A stretch of 56,343 nt of DNA from positions 1 to 56,343 of the forward strand of contig JAFSPP010000035.1 in assembly GCA_017451425.1 (NCBI GenBank). The letters run 5' to 3'. Below are positions 46,720 through 55,140 of this stretch, piece by piece. The position numbers were made by a program, and so were the translations under genes. The notes beneath the pieces were generated by a model. The model searched no databases. It had not been told where the DNA came from and saw only the letters and a program-made list of their open reading frames with translations. The stretch is from Clostridia bacterium. GTDB taxonomy: Bacteria > Bacillota > Clostridia > Oscillospirales > Acutalibacteraceae. Position 1 is the first letter of the stretch. Each line of letters starts with the position of its first letter.

Positions 46720-49365
46720 TTATTTCAGGAACTGTTCCAGTGTGGCGAAGAGGTCTTCGGGCTGGACCGGCTTGGAGAGGTGCGCGTTGAGGCCCGCCTG
46801 CATGCTGCGCTGGACGTCCTCGTCGAAGGCGTTGGCCGTGAGAGCTATAATCGGAATTGCCTTTGCGTCTTCACGGTCCAGCGCACGTATGACGCGCGTG
46901 GCCTCAAGGCCGTCCATCTCGGGCATACGCATGTCCATGAGTATGCCGTCATAGTGACCGGGCTCGCTGCTTTCAAATGCCTCAACCGCAAGTCTGCCGT
47001 TTTCAACACGGTCGACCTTTATGTCTCTCATGGAAAGTACCATAGCCATGATTTCGGCATTGATGTCGACATCCTCAGCGAGAAGCAGACGCTTTCCTGA
47101 CAGGTCGACCTCCCTGGTGCCCAGGGCCTTGCGGCTCTTGAATGCCGCTTTGAACTCGTCCATGACGCTCGCAGCGAAAAGCGGCTTCGCGACAAAGGTG
47201 TCGACGCCCGCCTCGCGCGCCTCATCGGCTATCTCATCCCAATTATAAGAGGTGAGAATAATGATTGCCGTATCATGATCAACTATTTTTCTTATTTCCC
47301 TCGTGGTTTCAAGGCCGTCCATTTCGGGCATTTTCCAGTCGACGATGATGAGATTATAAGGTTCCATGCGCGTCTGCCTGAGTTTAACCATTTCAATTGC
47401 CTCAGGGCCTGACCCGGCAGTCTCGCAATGAATACCTACATGGCCCAATACAAGCTGCGCATGTTCACGGGCTATCGGGTCATCATCGATGACAAGAACC
47501 GTCATATCACCGGGATGGATTTCGAACCCGTCGTCATCGAAGGCACCGCTGCGGTCAGACTCACCGAGCGGTATGGACACCGTAAACTCAGTACCTTTTC
47601 CCTTCTCACTCTCGACCTCTATGGTACCGTTCATGAGTTCGACAAGGTTCTTCGTTATAGCCATGCCGAGTCCGGTGCTGCCGTATCTGTTTGTGGCTGA
47701 GGAATCCTCCTGGCTGAAAGTATCGAAGAGTTTGGGCAGATACTCCTCACTCATTCCTATGCCCGTGTCTTTAATCTTGAACTGAAGAGTCTGGTAGCCG
47801 CTGAGAGTAGCGGTACGTTCCACATTGAAAGTAACTTTTCCGCCCCCCGGCGTAAACTTGACCGCATTGCCGAGTATGTTGATTATAACCTGGCGTATCT
47901 TGGTCTCGTCACCAATATAATAGTCATCTGTATTGCCCTCAACGCGGCACTCGTAATCCAGGCCCTTCTCCCTGCACTGTCCGCCGATAATCGTGCTGAT
48001 GTTCTCTATCATTTTCGGAAATGAGAACTCCTCGCTTTTGATTGTCATGCGTCCCGACTCTATACGGGACATGTCGAGAATATCATTTATCAGTCCCAGA
48101 AGATGGTTCGCGGATGCGCCCATCTTCTCGAGATAATCCTTGGTCTTTTCGGGTGTCTCGGGATCGTTTAAAGCTATATTGTTAAGACCGACTATTGCAT
48201 TCATCGGAGTCCTTATCTCATGACTCATGTTTGAAAGGAATATCGTTTTTGCCTTGCTGGCATCTTCAGCCGCCTCAAGGGCAACGCTCAAAGCTTCATT
48301 CTTCTCGGCAATCTCCTCCTGGAGCGCGAGTTTCTGCTCATACTCCTCCTGCTTTACCCTGTTTGCGGCCTCCAGCGTCTCCTTCTCAAGCGTGGCTCTT
48401 GCCGAGCGCCTTGAAAGAGTGATGATAAGACTGAAAAGACCGATAAGAAAAGCTGCGGTGATTATGGACTGCACGAGGCTGCGCTTGATCATATTCGACG
48501 ATACCGAACTTATCTGCTCGCCGATAACACTGTCCCGAACAAGATAGGTAAGGAACCAGTCCGTGCCTTCAATCGGCACATAGGCAAGCGTCTCAAGTGT
48601 TCCGTCATATGTGAATGTTATGACGCCTCTCTGTGAGTCTTTGAAGTCGGCTTCCATCTTTTCAATAGAATAGCCGTCTTCCGGATGAGCATTGTGTATG
48701 GCCTCAAGCAGATTACCTTCCTTGGCAAGACCTCCTAAAACGGTATTGGTCAGAGCCACACCGCTGCTCGTGTAGATATTGCAGAATGTCATGCCGCCTT
48801 TCTGAGACATCATTGAGATGCCTTCAAGCAGGATATCCATATCCTTTTCCATGAAGCAGGCGACAAGTTTTTTCCCTTCCAGGGTCAGGTCCGTCGGGAC
48901 TGCAATGACAGCTTTCTTGTTCTTCAGCGTAACATCTCTGACGGAGATTTCCGGTCCGGTGATTTTTTTATAATCAAAGTTGTATTTGTCAATATCCTGC
49001 TGCGTGCCGAGAGCGGTGTAGACAAGTCCGTCCTCATCGACAAAGGCAAATCTCTCCAGGTTGAAAAGAGCCTTCATACGGGCCTGATATGCCTGAAGAT
49101 GTTCAATATCCTTTAAGTCATCGTCGGTCATGAGGTCTATGGCGACCCCCATCAGATTAATGTTGTCACGGAGATTGTTTTCAACAACCTCTTTTCGGCG
49201 TCCCGCAAGTTCATCAAGATACATGAGACTCACGGCTTCCGCGGCCTCTTTCGTATCATGGGTAGCATTGGTACCGATCCAGATATTGCCGAACACCAGT
49301 ATAAGAGCAAATATTACCAGACCGATGAAGAGAATCAGCAGTGTCCTTCTGCTGTTTTTAGTCAT
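46720..49365 (-). CDS. Hybrid sensor histidine kinase with two receiver domains
   Basis: An 881-residue membrane kinase. Layout: TM helix (8-30), extracellular sensor of about 265 residues, TM helix (299-317), coiled coil (320-372), HisKA with FLSNMSHEIRTPMNAIVGL (His382), HATPase (GQCREKGL.. through GTGLGMAITKNLV), then two receivers, Asp in IIVDWKMPEMDG and in ILMDMRMPEMDG. No Hpt domain is attached and no partner regulator is adjacent, so it must signal to a separate protein. The sensor domain has a dCache-like strand pattern; ligand unknown. Confidence 0.9.
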   Translation of the reverse strand: MTKNSRRTLLILFIGLVIFALILVFGNIWIGTNATHDTKEAAEAVSLMYLDELAGRRKEVVENNLRDNINLMGVAIDLMTDDDLKDIEHLQAYQARMKALFNLERFAFVDEDGLVYTALGTQQDIDKYNFDYKKITGPEISVRDVTLKNKKAVIAVPTDLTLEGKKLVACFMEKDMDILLEGISMMSQKGGMTFCNIYTSSGVALTNTVLGGLAKEGNLLEAIHNAHPEDGYSIEKMEADFKDSQRGVITFTYDGTLETLAYVPIEGTDWFLTYLVRDSVIGEQISSVSSNMIKRSLVQSIITAAFLIGLFSLIITLSRRSARATLEKETLEAANRVKQEEYEQKLALQEEIAEKNEALSVALEAAEDASKAKTIFLSNMSHEIRTPMNAIVGLNNIALNDPETPEKTKDYLEKMGASANHLLGLINDILDMSRIESGRMTIKSEEFSFPKMIENISTIIGGQCREKGLDYECRVEGNTDDYYIGDETKIRQVIINILGNAVKFTPGGGKVTFNVERTATLSGYQTLQFKIKDTGIGMSEEYLPKLFDTFSQEDSSATNRYGSTGLGMAITKNLVELMNGTIEVESEKGKGTEFTVSIPLGESDRSGAFDDDGFEIHPGDMTVLVIDDDPIAREHAQLVLGHVGIHCETAGSGPEAIEMVKLRQTRMEPYNLIIVDWKMPEMDGLETTREIRKIVDHDTAIIILTSYNWDEIADEAREAGVDTFVAKPLFAASVMDEFKAAFKSRKALGTREVDLSGKRLLLAEDVDINAEIMAMVLSMRDIKVDRVENGRLAVEAFESSEPGHYDGILMDMRMPEMDGLEATRVIRALDREDAKAIPIIALTANAFDEDVQRSMQAGLNAHLSKPVQPEDLFATLEQFLK

Positions 49366-49377
49366 CCGATCATCCCC

Positions 49378-50451
49378 TTACCATCTGTTTTCAACGTATT
49401 CACAGAAAGCATACATGTCATTTATCTCGAGCACCGTGCCGTCATCGAGCGTCACGGTACCGTTCCACAGGCCATGAACCTGATGACTGTGCATACGCAT
49501 GACGAGGACGTTGATGTCCAAGTGATGATCATAGAAAGGAGTCATCGTCAGGTTGAAACGGCCGTCACGCGAGATGAACTTCCAGGGCTCCATATATTTG
49601 TCGGGCTTCGGGAAGGTCTCGACGTCAACGGCTTCAAACTTGTGACCCTTGCCGTCGTAGAACATCATGGTCTCAGTCGCATTGCGCTCATCGCCTATGC
49701 CCCAGGTGATTTCAAAACCGAAAGTATGCTTTTGGCCTTCCTTGTCAGTGATGTAGGTGGAACCTGAACCCCAGTACCATACGAGGCTGTAAGGGGTGCA
49801 GACGCGGCCCCAGTCAAGGCTGCCGAACATGGTGTCCTTTGTAAACTTGTACTCCTGACCGTCGTATTTTACGAAACCTTCGGCAGGCATACACATCTGC
49901 TTCGTGGTCATGAAGTAGCGGTCCGGATGTCCCTCAAACGGGATTACGGTTGTAATGTTCTCATGGTCCTCATACATGTCCATTTCAAAATGACATTCGG
50001 ACTTCGGAGACTTAAACCAAAGGGTCCTCTTAGTCTTTTCGGTCCTGAACTCAAACTCGGCCTTGCCGACTTTGAAATGGACAGTATTCGGGACGTCGCC
50101 CTTCGGCGGCAGTGCGTACTTGTCCGTCTGAGCAATGAAGATATTCATGTCTTCAAAAATGGTCTTGCCGTTTTTGATATCGACAAGTACGAGTGATACA
50201 TAGCCGCCGAGCGAGATGTTGGCGAAGGAGAGCTGTACCATGAAATTACCGTCGGACAGCTGATAAAAATCCCACTCCTTGCGGCGCATCTTATGAAGCA
50301 CCTTGTTTCTGTCATACTCGAAAACATTGTGTTTTGCATAGCCCGGACAGAGAACCTCTCCCTTCGGGCCGAACATGGGAGTAGACTCCGTATACTCCTT
50401 CTGTGCGCTTACATAGTCGGCTTCCTGCCAACCAACGTATGTCTTTTTCAT
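49378..50451 (-). CDS. DUF2804 family protein
   Basis: A 357-residue protein. PMFGPKGEVLCPGYAKHNVFEYDR, the paired beta-rich halves (SFANISLGGYVSLVLVDI; MFGSLDWGRVCTPYSLVWYWGSGS) and the DGTVLEINDMYAFCEYVENRW end are typical of DUF2804, a tocopherol-cyclase/lipocalin-like fold of unknown function. No signal peptide. It lies 12 bases downstream of the histidine-kinase end and after queT on the same strand; a shared role is not evident. Confidence 0.75.
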   Translation of the reverse strand: MKKTYVGWQEADYVSAQKEYTESTPMFGPKGEVLCPGYAKHNVFEYDRNKVLHKMRRKEWDFYQLSDGNFMVQLSFANISLGGYVSLVLVDIKNGKTIFEDMNIFIAQTDKYALPPKGDVPNTVHFKVGKAEFEFRTEKTKRTLWFKSPKSECHFEMDMYEDHENITTVIPFEGHPDRYFMTTKQMCMPAEGFVKYDGQEYKFTKDTMFGSLDWGRVCTPYSLVWYWGSGSTYITDKEGQKHTFGFEITWGIGDERNATETMMFYDGKGHKFEAVDVETFPKPDKYMEPWKFISRDGRFNLTMTPFYDHHLDINVLVMRMHSHQVHGLWNGTVTLDDGTVLEINDMYAFCEYVENRW

Positions 50452-50465
50452 GGTTTTCCCCTTTC

Positions 50466-51008
50466 TCAGCTGCCGAGCAGCTGATCTATATTTCTCTTTT
50501 TAAGTACAAAATAAAGTGCCGTACCGAGAACGAGCATTACACCGAGTTCGCCGAGTGCCACGAGGCTGCCCTGGAGAAGGAAGTCCGAAAAGTTGAACTT
50601 TCCGGCGACAAAGAATGTCTCTATCTCCCAGCCTACAATCACGCCGTTCCAGAGAGCGGGCATCAGCATTGAAAGGAACGGATAGTCCTTTACCTTCACG
50701 TTTTTAAGAAGGCGGATGCATATTGTCGCTCCGAGCGTGGCGAGTGAGCCGAAAATCATATCAAGCGGCAGGCCCTGGCCTATGCTGTAGATATTTGCTA
50801 TGACGCAGCCCAGAGTGAGACCGGGTATTGCCGCGGGCGTGAAGAGAGCGAGAATGTTCAAGACCTCGCTCACGCGAAACTGAACCGCGGCCGTGGTCGA
50901 GCCGGGCAGCAATACGCCCTGCAGATAGGTCAGCGCGGCATACATCGCAGCGATGATTGCGCCCTGTGTCAGAAGCCTGGTAGTTCTGCTCATGTTCTTT
51001 TTTTCCAT
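50466..51008 (-). CDS. queT: QueT-family queuosine-precursor transporter (ECF S component)
   Basis: A 180-residue membrane protein with five to six helices. AVQFRVSEVLNILALFTPAAIPGLTLGCVIANIYS is the QueT hallmark. It acts as the substrate-binding S unit of an energy-coupling-factor importer for preQ1 or a related 7-deazaguanine; the shared A and T units are not in the window. A preQ1-I riboswitch overlaps its ribosome site, which supports both the family and the substrate. Works with queH (39050-39670). Confidence 0.9.
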   Translation of the reverse strand: MEKKNMSRTTRLLTQGAIIAAMYAALTYLQGVLLPGSTTAAVQFRVSEVLNILALFTPAAIPGLTLGCVIANIYSIGQGLPLDMIFGSLATLGATICIRLLKNVKVKDYPFLSMLMPALWNGVIVGWEIETFFVAGKFNFSDFLLQGSLVALGELGVMLVLGTALYFVLKKRNIDQLLGS

Positions 51009-51018
51009 ATTTTGTTTT

Positions 51019-51061
51019 CCTCCTAGTTTTGTTTAACGACAGGATGGTTTTCGAACTGTCG
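51019..51061 (-). promoter_or_regulatory. preQ1-I riboswitch of queT
   Basis: Read leftward: stem CGACAG/CUGUCG (complement of 51056-51061 and 51037-51042), loop UUCGAAAACCAUC, A-rich tail UUAAACAAAACUAGGAGG. This is the H-type pseudoknot plan of preQ1-I aptamers, and the loop ACC can pair with AGG of the ribosome site. Ligand binding would hide AGGAGG and switch queT translation off. Confidence 0.8.
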
Positions 51062-51179
51062 CGTCAGAATTTTGCTGCTTTTCTCCGTACAGCTTTTTAT
51101 AAAAAACTGCACTACGCTAATCAACAAAATTCTTCCTTGTCCCCAAGACTCGCTTCACTCGCCTCGGGGGCCCCTTTAT
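51062..51179 (-). other. Gap between glnA and queT with further structured leader
   Basis: Read leftward: CCCCGAG/CTTGGGG pairing just after glnA; GAATTTTG ... CAAAATTC long-range pairing; and a 12-bp hairpin GUGCAGUUUUUU/AAAAAGCUGUAC. A promoter TTGATT-17 bp-TATAAA can be read inside it. I cannot name the element. Confidence 0.4.
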
Positions 51180-53285
51180 TTAAACTACAGAATAGAGTAA
51201 ATCTGTGTAAGTCGGGAAAGGCCAGTACTCCTTGGCGGTGACCTCTTCCAGCTTGTCGGCGTACGAGCGGAGCTCCTCCATGTCCTTTATGATAAAGTCA
51301 CGGTAGAATTCCGCCTGTGCGGTGACATCGGGTATCTTCTCGGCCTTCTTCGTATCCTTCTCAAGTTTCGCGATTGCATCTGAAAGATTGTCGGAATTCT
51401 TGGAGAGGGTCGAGAGAAGTTCGAGTTCAAGGCGGCACGGCATATTGCTTACGGCCATGCGCTTTGAGTTTATGGTATTCGCGATGAGTTCCGAGTACTC
51501 ACATACTGCGGGAGCTATATCGCGCTTTGCCATCTCAACCATCGTGAGGGCCTCAATGTGAATCGACTTGCAGTAGGTCTCGAGACCAATCTCATAGCGC
51601 GATTCAAGTTCCTCACGCGTGTAGATTTTATGTTTCTCAAAGAGAGATATGTTCTTCTCATCAAGGTAGGCAGGCATTGCATCGGCCGTCGTCTTCAGGT
51701 TAAGAAGACCGCGTTTCTTTGCCTCTTCCGCCCACTCCTCCGAGTAGTTGTTTCCGTTGAAGACAATGCGACCGTGCTCCTTGAAGACCTCGGAGACAAG
51801 TTCGTTGGCGGCGAGTTCAACATCCGCCGCGCTTTCAAGTCTCTCCGCGAACTGCGAGAGTTCCTCGGCAACTATCGTGTTAAGGACAACATTCGGAGTC
51901 GAAAGCGACGCGCTTGATCCGACCATACGAAGTTCGAACTTGTTGCCCGTAAAGGCGAAGGGCGAAGTTCTGTTGCGATCGGAAGTGTCCTTATCGAAAC
52001 GCGGAATAACCTTGACGCCGGACTTCATCACCGCGGCCTCGTGTGCCTCAAAGACCTCATCGTTTTCGATGGCGTCGGCGACAGCGCCGAGCTCGTCGCC
52101 GAGGTAGAGCGAAACGATGGCCGGCGGCGCTTCATTGCCCCCGAGACGCAGGTCGTTCGCCGAATTCGATACACAGGCACGGATGAGGTCCTGATACTCA
52201 TCCGTGGCCTTTACGACGGCCGCAAGGAATACGAGAAACAGGGTGTTCTCCGCAGGGGCCTTGCCGGGGTCAAATACATTGACACCGGTGTTTGTCGTAA
52301 TCGACCAGTTGTTGTGCTTGCCCGAGCCGTTTACACCCGCGAAGGGCTTCTCATGGATAAGACAGGCGAGGTTGTGTTTTATCGCGACTGTCTTCATTAT
52401 CTCCATGGTGAGCTGGTTCTGGTCAGTGGCGGTATTGCAGTCCGAGAATATGGGAGCAAGCTCGTGCTGCGCGGGAGCCGCCTCATTGTGCTCGGTGTTT
52501 GCATAAATACCGAGTTTCCAGAGTTCCACGTCGAGATCGTCCATAAAGGCCTTTACACGGGGCTTTATGGTTCCGAAATAGTGATCCTCCATCTCCTGTC
52601 CCTTGGGCGGCTTCGCGCCGAAGAGCGTGCGTCCCGTAAGTTTCAGGTCATCACGGAGATTGTAGAGGTCACGGTCTATAAGGAAGTACTCCTGTTCGCC
52701 TCCGACATATGAACTGACGCTTGTGGCGCCGGTAGGATTGCCGAGCAGGTTTATTATCTTCATTGACTGTTTGTTCAGTGCCTGCATTGAACGGAGGAGA
52801 GGAGTTTTCTTGTCAAGGACCTGTCCGCCGTATGAGCAGAAAATCGACGGAATACAAAGGGTCCTGTCCTTGATGAAGGCATAGGAGGTCGGATCCCACG
52901 CGGTGTAGCCGCGCGCCTCAAATGTTGCGCGGAGACCTCCGCTCGGGAACGAGCTCGCGTCCGGTTCCGAGCGGATAAGCTCGTTGCCGGAGAAATTCAT
53001 TATGATTCTGCCTTCACCGACAGGCTTGATAAAGCTGTCGTGCTTCTCGGCAGTAATGCCCGTCATGGGCTGGAACCAGTGAGTGAAGTGTGTGGCGCCT
53101 TTTTCGACGGCCCAGGACTTCATGCATGAAGCGACAACCTGAGCAATCTCAAATGTCAGGGGCTTTTTCTCTTCAATCAGTCTGTTAAGTTCTGCGTATA
53201 CGTCCCTCGGCAGGCGCTCGTGCATGACCTCGTCATTGAAGACGAGGCTGCCGAAAATATCGGGGACATTGATTCTGTTGCTCAT
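51180..53285 (-). CDS. glnA: Glutamine synthetase, type III
   Basis: A 701-residue enzyme, the length of GSIII (GlnN) and far longer than GSI. Markers: GVNGSGKHNNWSITTNTG near the active site, SYVGGEQEYFLID, RLGGNEAPPAIVSLYLG and EHNEAAPAQHELAPIF. Makes glutamine from glutamate and ammonia with ATP. It stands after mutL with 20 bases between; no nitrogen regulator is adjacent. Confidence 0.95.
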   Translation of the reverse strand: MSNRINVPDIFGSLVFNDEVMHERLPRDVYAELNRLIEEKKPLTFEIAQVVASCMKSWAVEKGATHFTHWFQPMTGITAEKHDSFIKPVGEGRIIMNFSGNELIRSEPDASSFPSGGLRATFEARGYTAWDPTSYAFIKDRTLCIPSIFCSYGGQVLDKKTPLLRSMQALNKQSMKIINLLGNPTGATSVSSYVGGEQEYFLIDRDLYNLRDDLKLTGRTLFGAKPPKGQEMEDHYFGTIKPRVKAFMDDLDVELWKLGIYANTEHNEAAPAQHELAPIFSDCNTATDQNQLTMEIMKTVAIKHNLACLIHEKPFAGVNGSGKHNNWSITTNTGVNVFDPGKAPAENTLFLVFLAAVVKATDEYQDLIRACVSNSANDLRLGGNEAPPAIVSLYLGDELGAVADAIENDEVFEAHEAAVMKSGVKVIPRFDKDTSDRNRTSPFAFTGNKFELRMVGSSASLSTPNVVLNTIVAEELSQFAERLESAADVELAANELVSEVFKEHGRIVFNGNNYSEEWAEEAKKRGLLNLKTTADAMPAYLDEKNISLFEKHKIYTREELESRYEIGLETYCKSIHIEALTMVEMAKRDIAPAVCEYSELIANTINSKRMAVSNMPCRLELELLSTLSKNSDNLSDAIAKLEKDTKKAEKIPDVTAQAEFYRDFIIKDMEELRSYADKLEEVTAKEYWPFPTYTDLLYSVV

Positions 53286-53304
53286 ATTCTCCTCCTGTGA
53301 GAAT

Positions 53305-55140
53305 CTAAACTATGCGACCGAACTGCTTCTCAAGATCGGTCCTGCTCATCTCAATGAGCACGGGGCGTCCGTGGGGGCAGTACCTTATCTGCGGATTGGA
53401 CAGAAGCTTTCCGACGAAGTCGTCGAGTTCATAACGCGTTGTCTTATCCCCGCCTTTTATGGCGGCCCTGCAGGCGGTATTGTGATAAATCCAGTCGAGT
53501 TTTTCGGGAACGGGATCTTTCGAATCGAGAAGGTATCCCGCCATCTCCTCGACAAGAGCGGTTATGTCATCGTCGATGAGCATTACGGGAACCTCGCGTA
53601 CAACGACCGTACCCGCTCCGAAATCGCCTATGTCGAATCCGGCATCCTTCAGTACCTCAGCATTTGAGAGCACTGCGGAATACTCCTCCTTGGACAATGT
53701 AACCGTCTGCGGAGTGAGGAGAACCTGTGATTTCACCGGCTCCGCCTCGCTTTTGAGTTTTTCAAAGAGCATGCGCTCGTGAGCGGCATGCTTGTCGATG
53801 AGGAGGATCTTGCCCTCACACTCGACAATGATATATGTCTCGAAGGCCTCGCCCACTACCCTGTAATCGGGCACGGGCTCTTTTTGTTCAGCCTCCGGCT
53901 GTTCCTGCACTTTAACCGGTCCGGGAGTCGCCTCTGCGGCACGCCTGTACTCCTTAGGAGGTTCAGGATCCTTCCTCTGCGGTACCGGTTCACTCTTCTG
54001 CGGCTCCGGAAGTTTTGTTGCCCAGAAGTTTTCATTTCTCTTCGGAAGTTCCGGCATTGAGGTCTGTTCGTACTTCTTCGAAGTCTCTTTTGCGAAGGGC
54101 TGCTGCTCCTTCTGAAGATTCATCATGGTCAGGTCGATTTTGTTCGGCCTGTCCTTCTCATCTATTGCGGACTTGACCGCGTAGTAGACCGCGTCAAAGA
54201 CGCGCTTCTCATTTTCGAAGCGCACCTCCGTCTTTGACGGATGGACGTTTACGTCGACAAACTCGAGCGGCGTCTCGATGTTTAGAACGCAGGCCGGGAA
54301 TCTGCCGACCATTATGCTGTTCTTGTAGGCCTGTTCAAGGGCGGCCTGCGCCGTAATGCTCTTTACGAGACGGCCGTTTAAGAAGAAGAACTGCATTGCG
54401 CGGTTTGCGCGTGCGGCCACCGGCAGAGCCAGAAGACCCGACACATTAATGCCGTCGAGCTCGTATTCGGTCTCGACAAGCGTGTTCGTGAAGTCCTTTC
54501 CGAATACCGAGTATACGGCACCCGAAAGCTTTCCGTCACCCTTGGTGACGAGGACCTGCTTGTCGTCGCGAATGAACCTGATGGAGATTTCGGGATGTGA
54601 CATCGCAAGGCGGTCAACGACTGCCGCAACGGAGTTGCCCTCCGTCACATCCTTCTTTAAAAACTTCATTCGCGCAGGCGTGTTGAAGAAGATATCACGG
54701 ACTATGATGGTCGTGCCCTTGGGGCAGCCCGCATCGTCTATGAGTTTCTCCTCGGAGCCTTCGATTTTGTATATAGTACCGATATCCTCGTCCGGGGGAC
54801 AAGTCAGTATCTCAACTTTTGAGACGGCGGCAATCGAGGCCAGCGCCTCACCGCGGAAACCGAGTGTGCCTATCGAGAGGAGGTCCTCCTCGCTCTCCAC
54901 CTTGCTCGTCGCATGGCTTTTGAAGGCATTGGCTATGTCCTCACGGGCAATACCGCAGCCGTTGTCGGTGACGCGCATATACGTAACGCCGCCGCGCTTT
55001 ATCTCAACCGTGAGCGAAGTCGCGCCCGCGTCTATTGAATTTTCCATAAGCTCCTTGATGACAGACGCGGGTCGCTCAACGACTTCGCCTGCCGCTATAA
55101 GGTCAGCTATGTGCTTGGGCAAGACTCTGATTTTCGGCAT
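53305..55140 (-). CDS. mutL: DNA mismatch repair protein MutL
   Basis: A 611-residue protein. N-terminal GHKL ATPase: ELMENSIDAGAT, RVTDNGCGI and GTLGFRGEALASIAA; C-terminal dimerisation domain with the endonuclease motif DKHAAHERMLFE. So it is a nicking MutL, as in bacteria without MutH. A Pro/Glu-rich linker (about 335-420) joins the halves. The start follows the mutS stop directly (TAAATG), showing a mutSL operon. Confidence 0.95.
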   Translation of the reverse strand: MPKIRVLPKHIADLIAAGEVVERPASVIKELMENSIDAGATSLTVEIKRGGVTYMRVTDNGCGIAREDIANAFKSHATSKVESEEDLLSIGTLGFRGEALASIAAVSKVEILTCPPDEDIGTIYKIEGSEEKLIDDAGCPKGTTIIVRDIFFNTPARMKFLKKDVTEGNSVAAVVDRLAMSHPEISIRFIRDDKQVLVTKGDGKLSGAVYSVFGKDFTNTLVETEYELDGINVSGLLALPVAARANRAMQFFFLNGRLVKSITAQAALEQAYKNSIMVGRFPACVLNIETPLEFVDVNVHPSKTEVRFENEKRVFDAVYYAVKSAIDEKDRPNKIDLTMMNLQKEQQPFAKETSKKYEQTSMPELPKRNENFWATKLPEPQKSEPVPQRKDPEPPKEYRRAAEATPGPVKVQEQPEAEQKEPVPDYRVVGEAFETYIIVECEGKILLIDKHAAHERMLFEKLKSEAEPVKSQVLLTPQTVTLSKEEYSAVLSNAEVLKDAGFDIGDFGAGTVVVREVPVMLIDDDITALVEEMAGYLLDSKDPVPEKLDWIYHNTACRAAIKGGDKTTRYELDDFVGKLLSNPQIRYCPHGRPVLIEMSRTDLEKQFGRIV

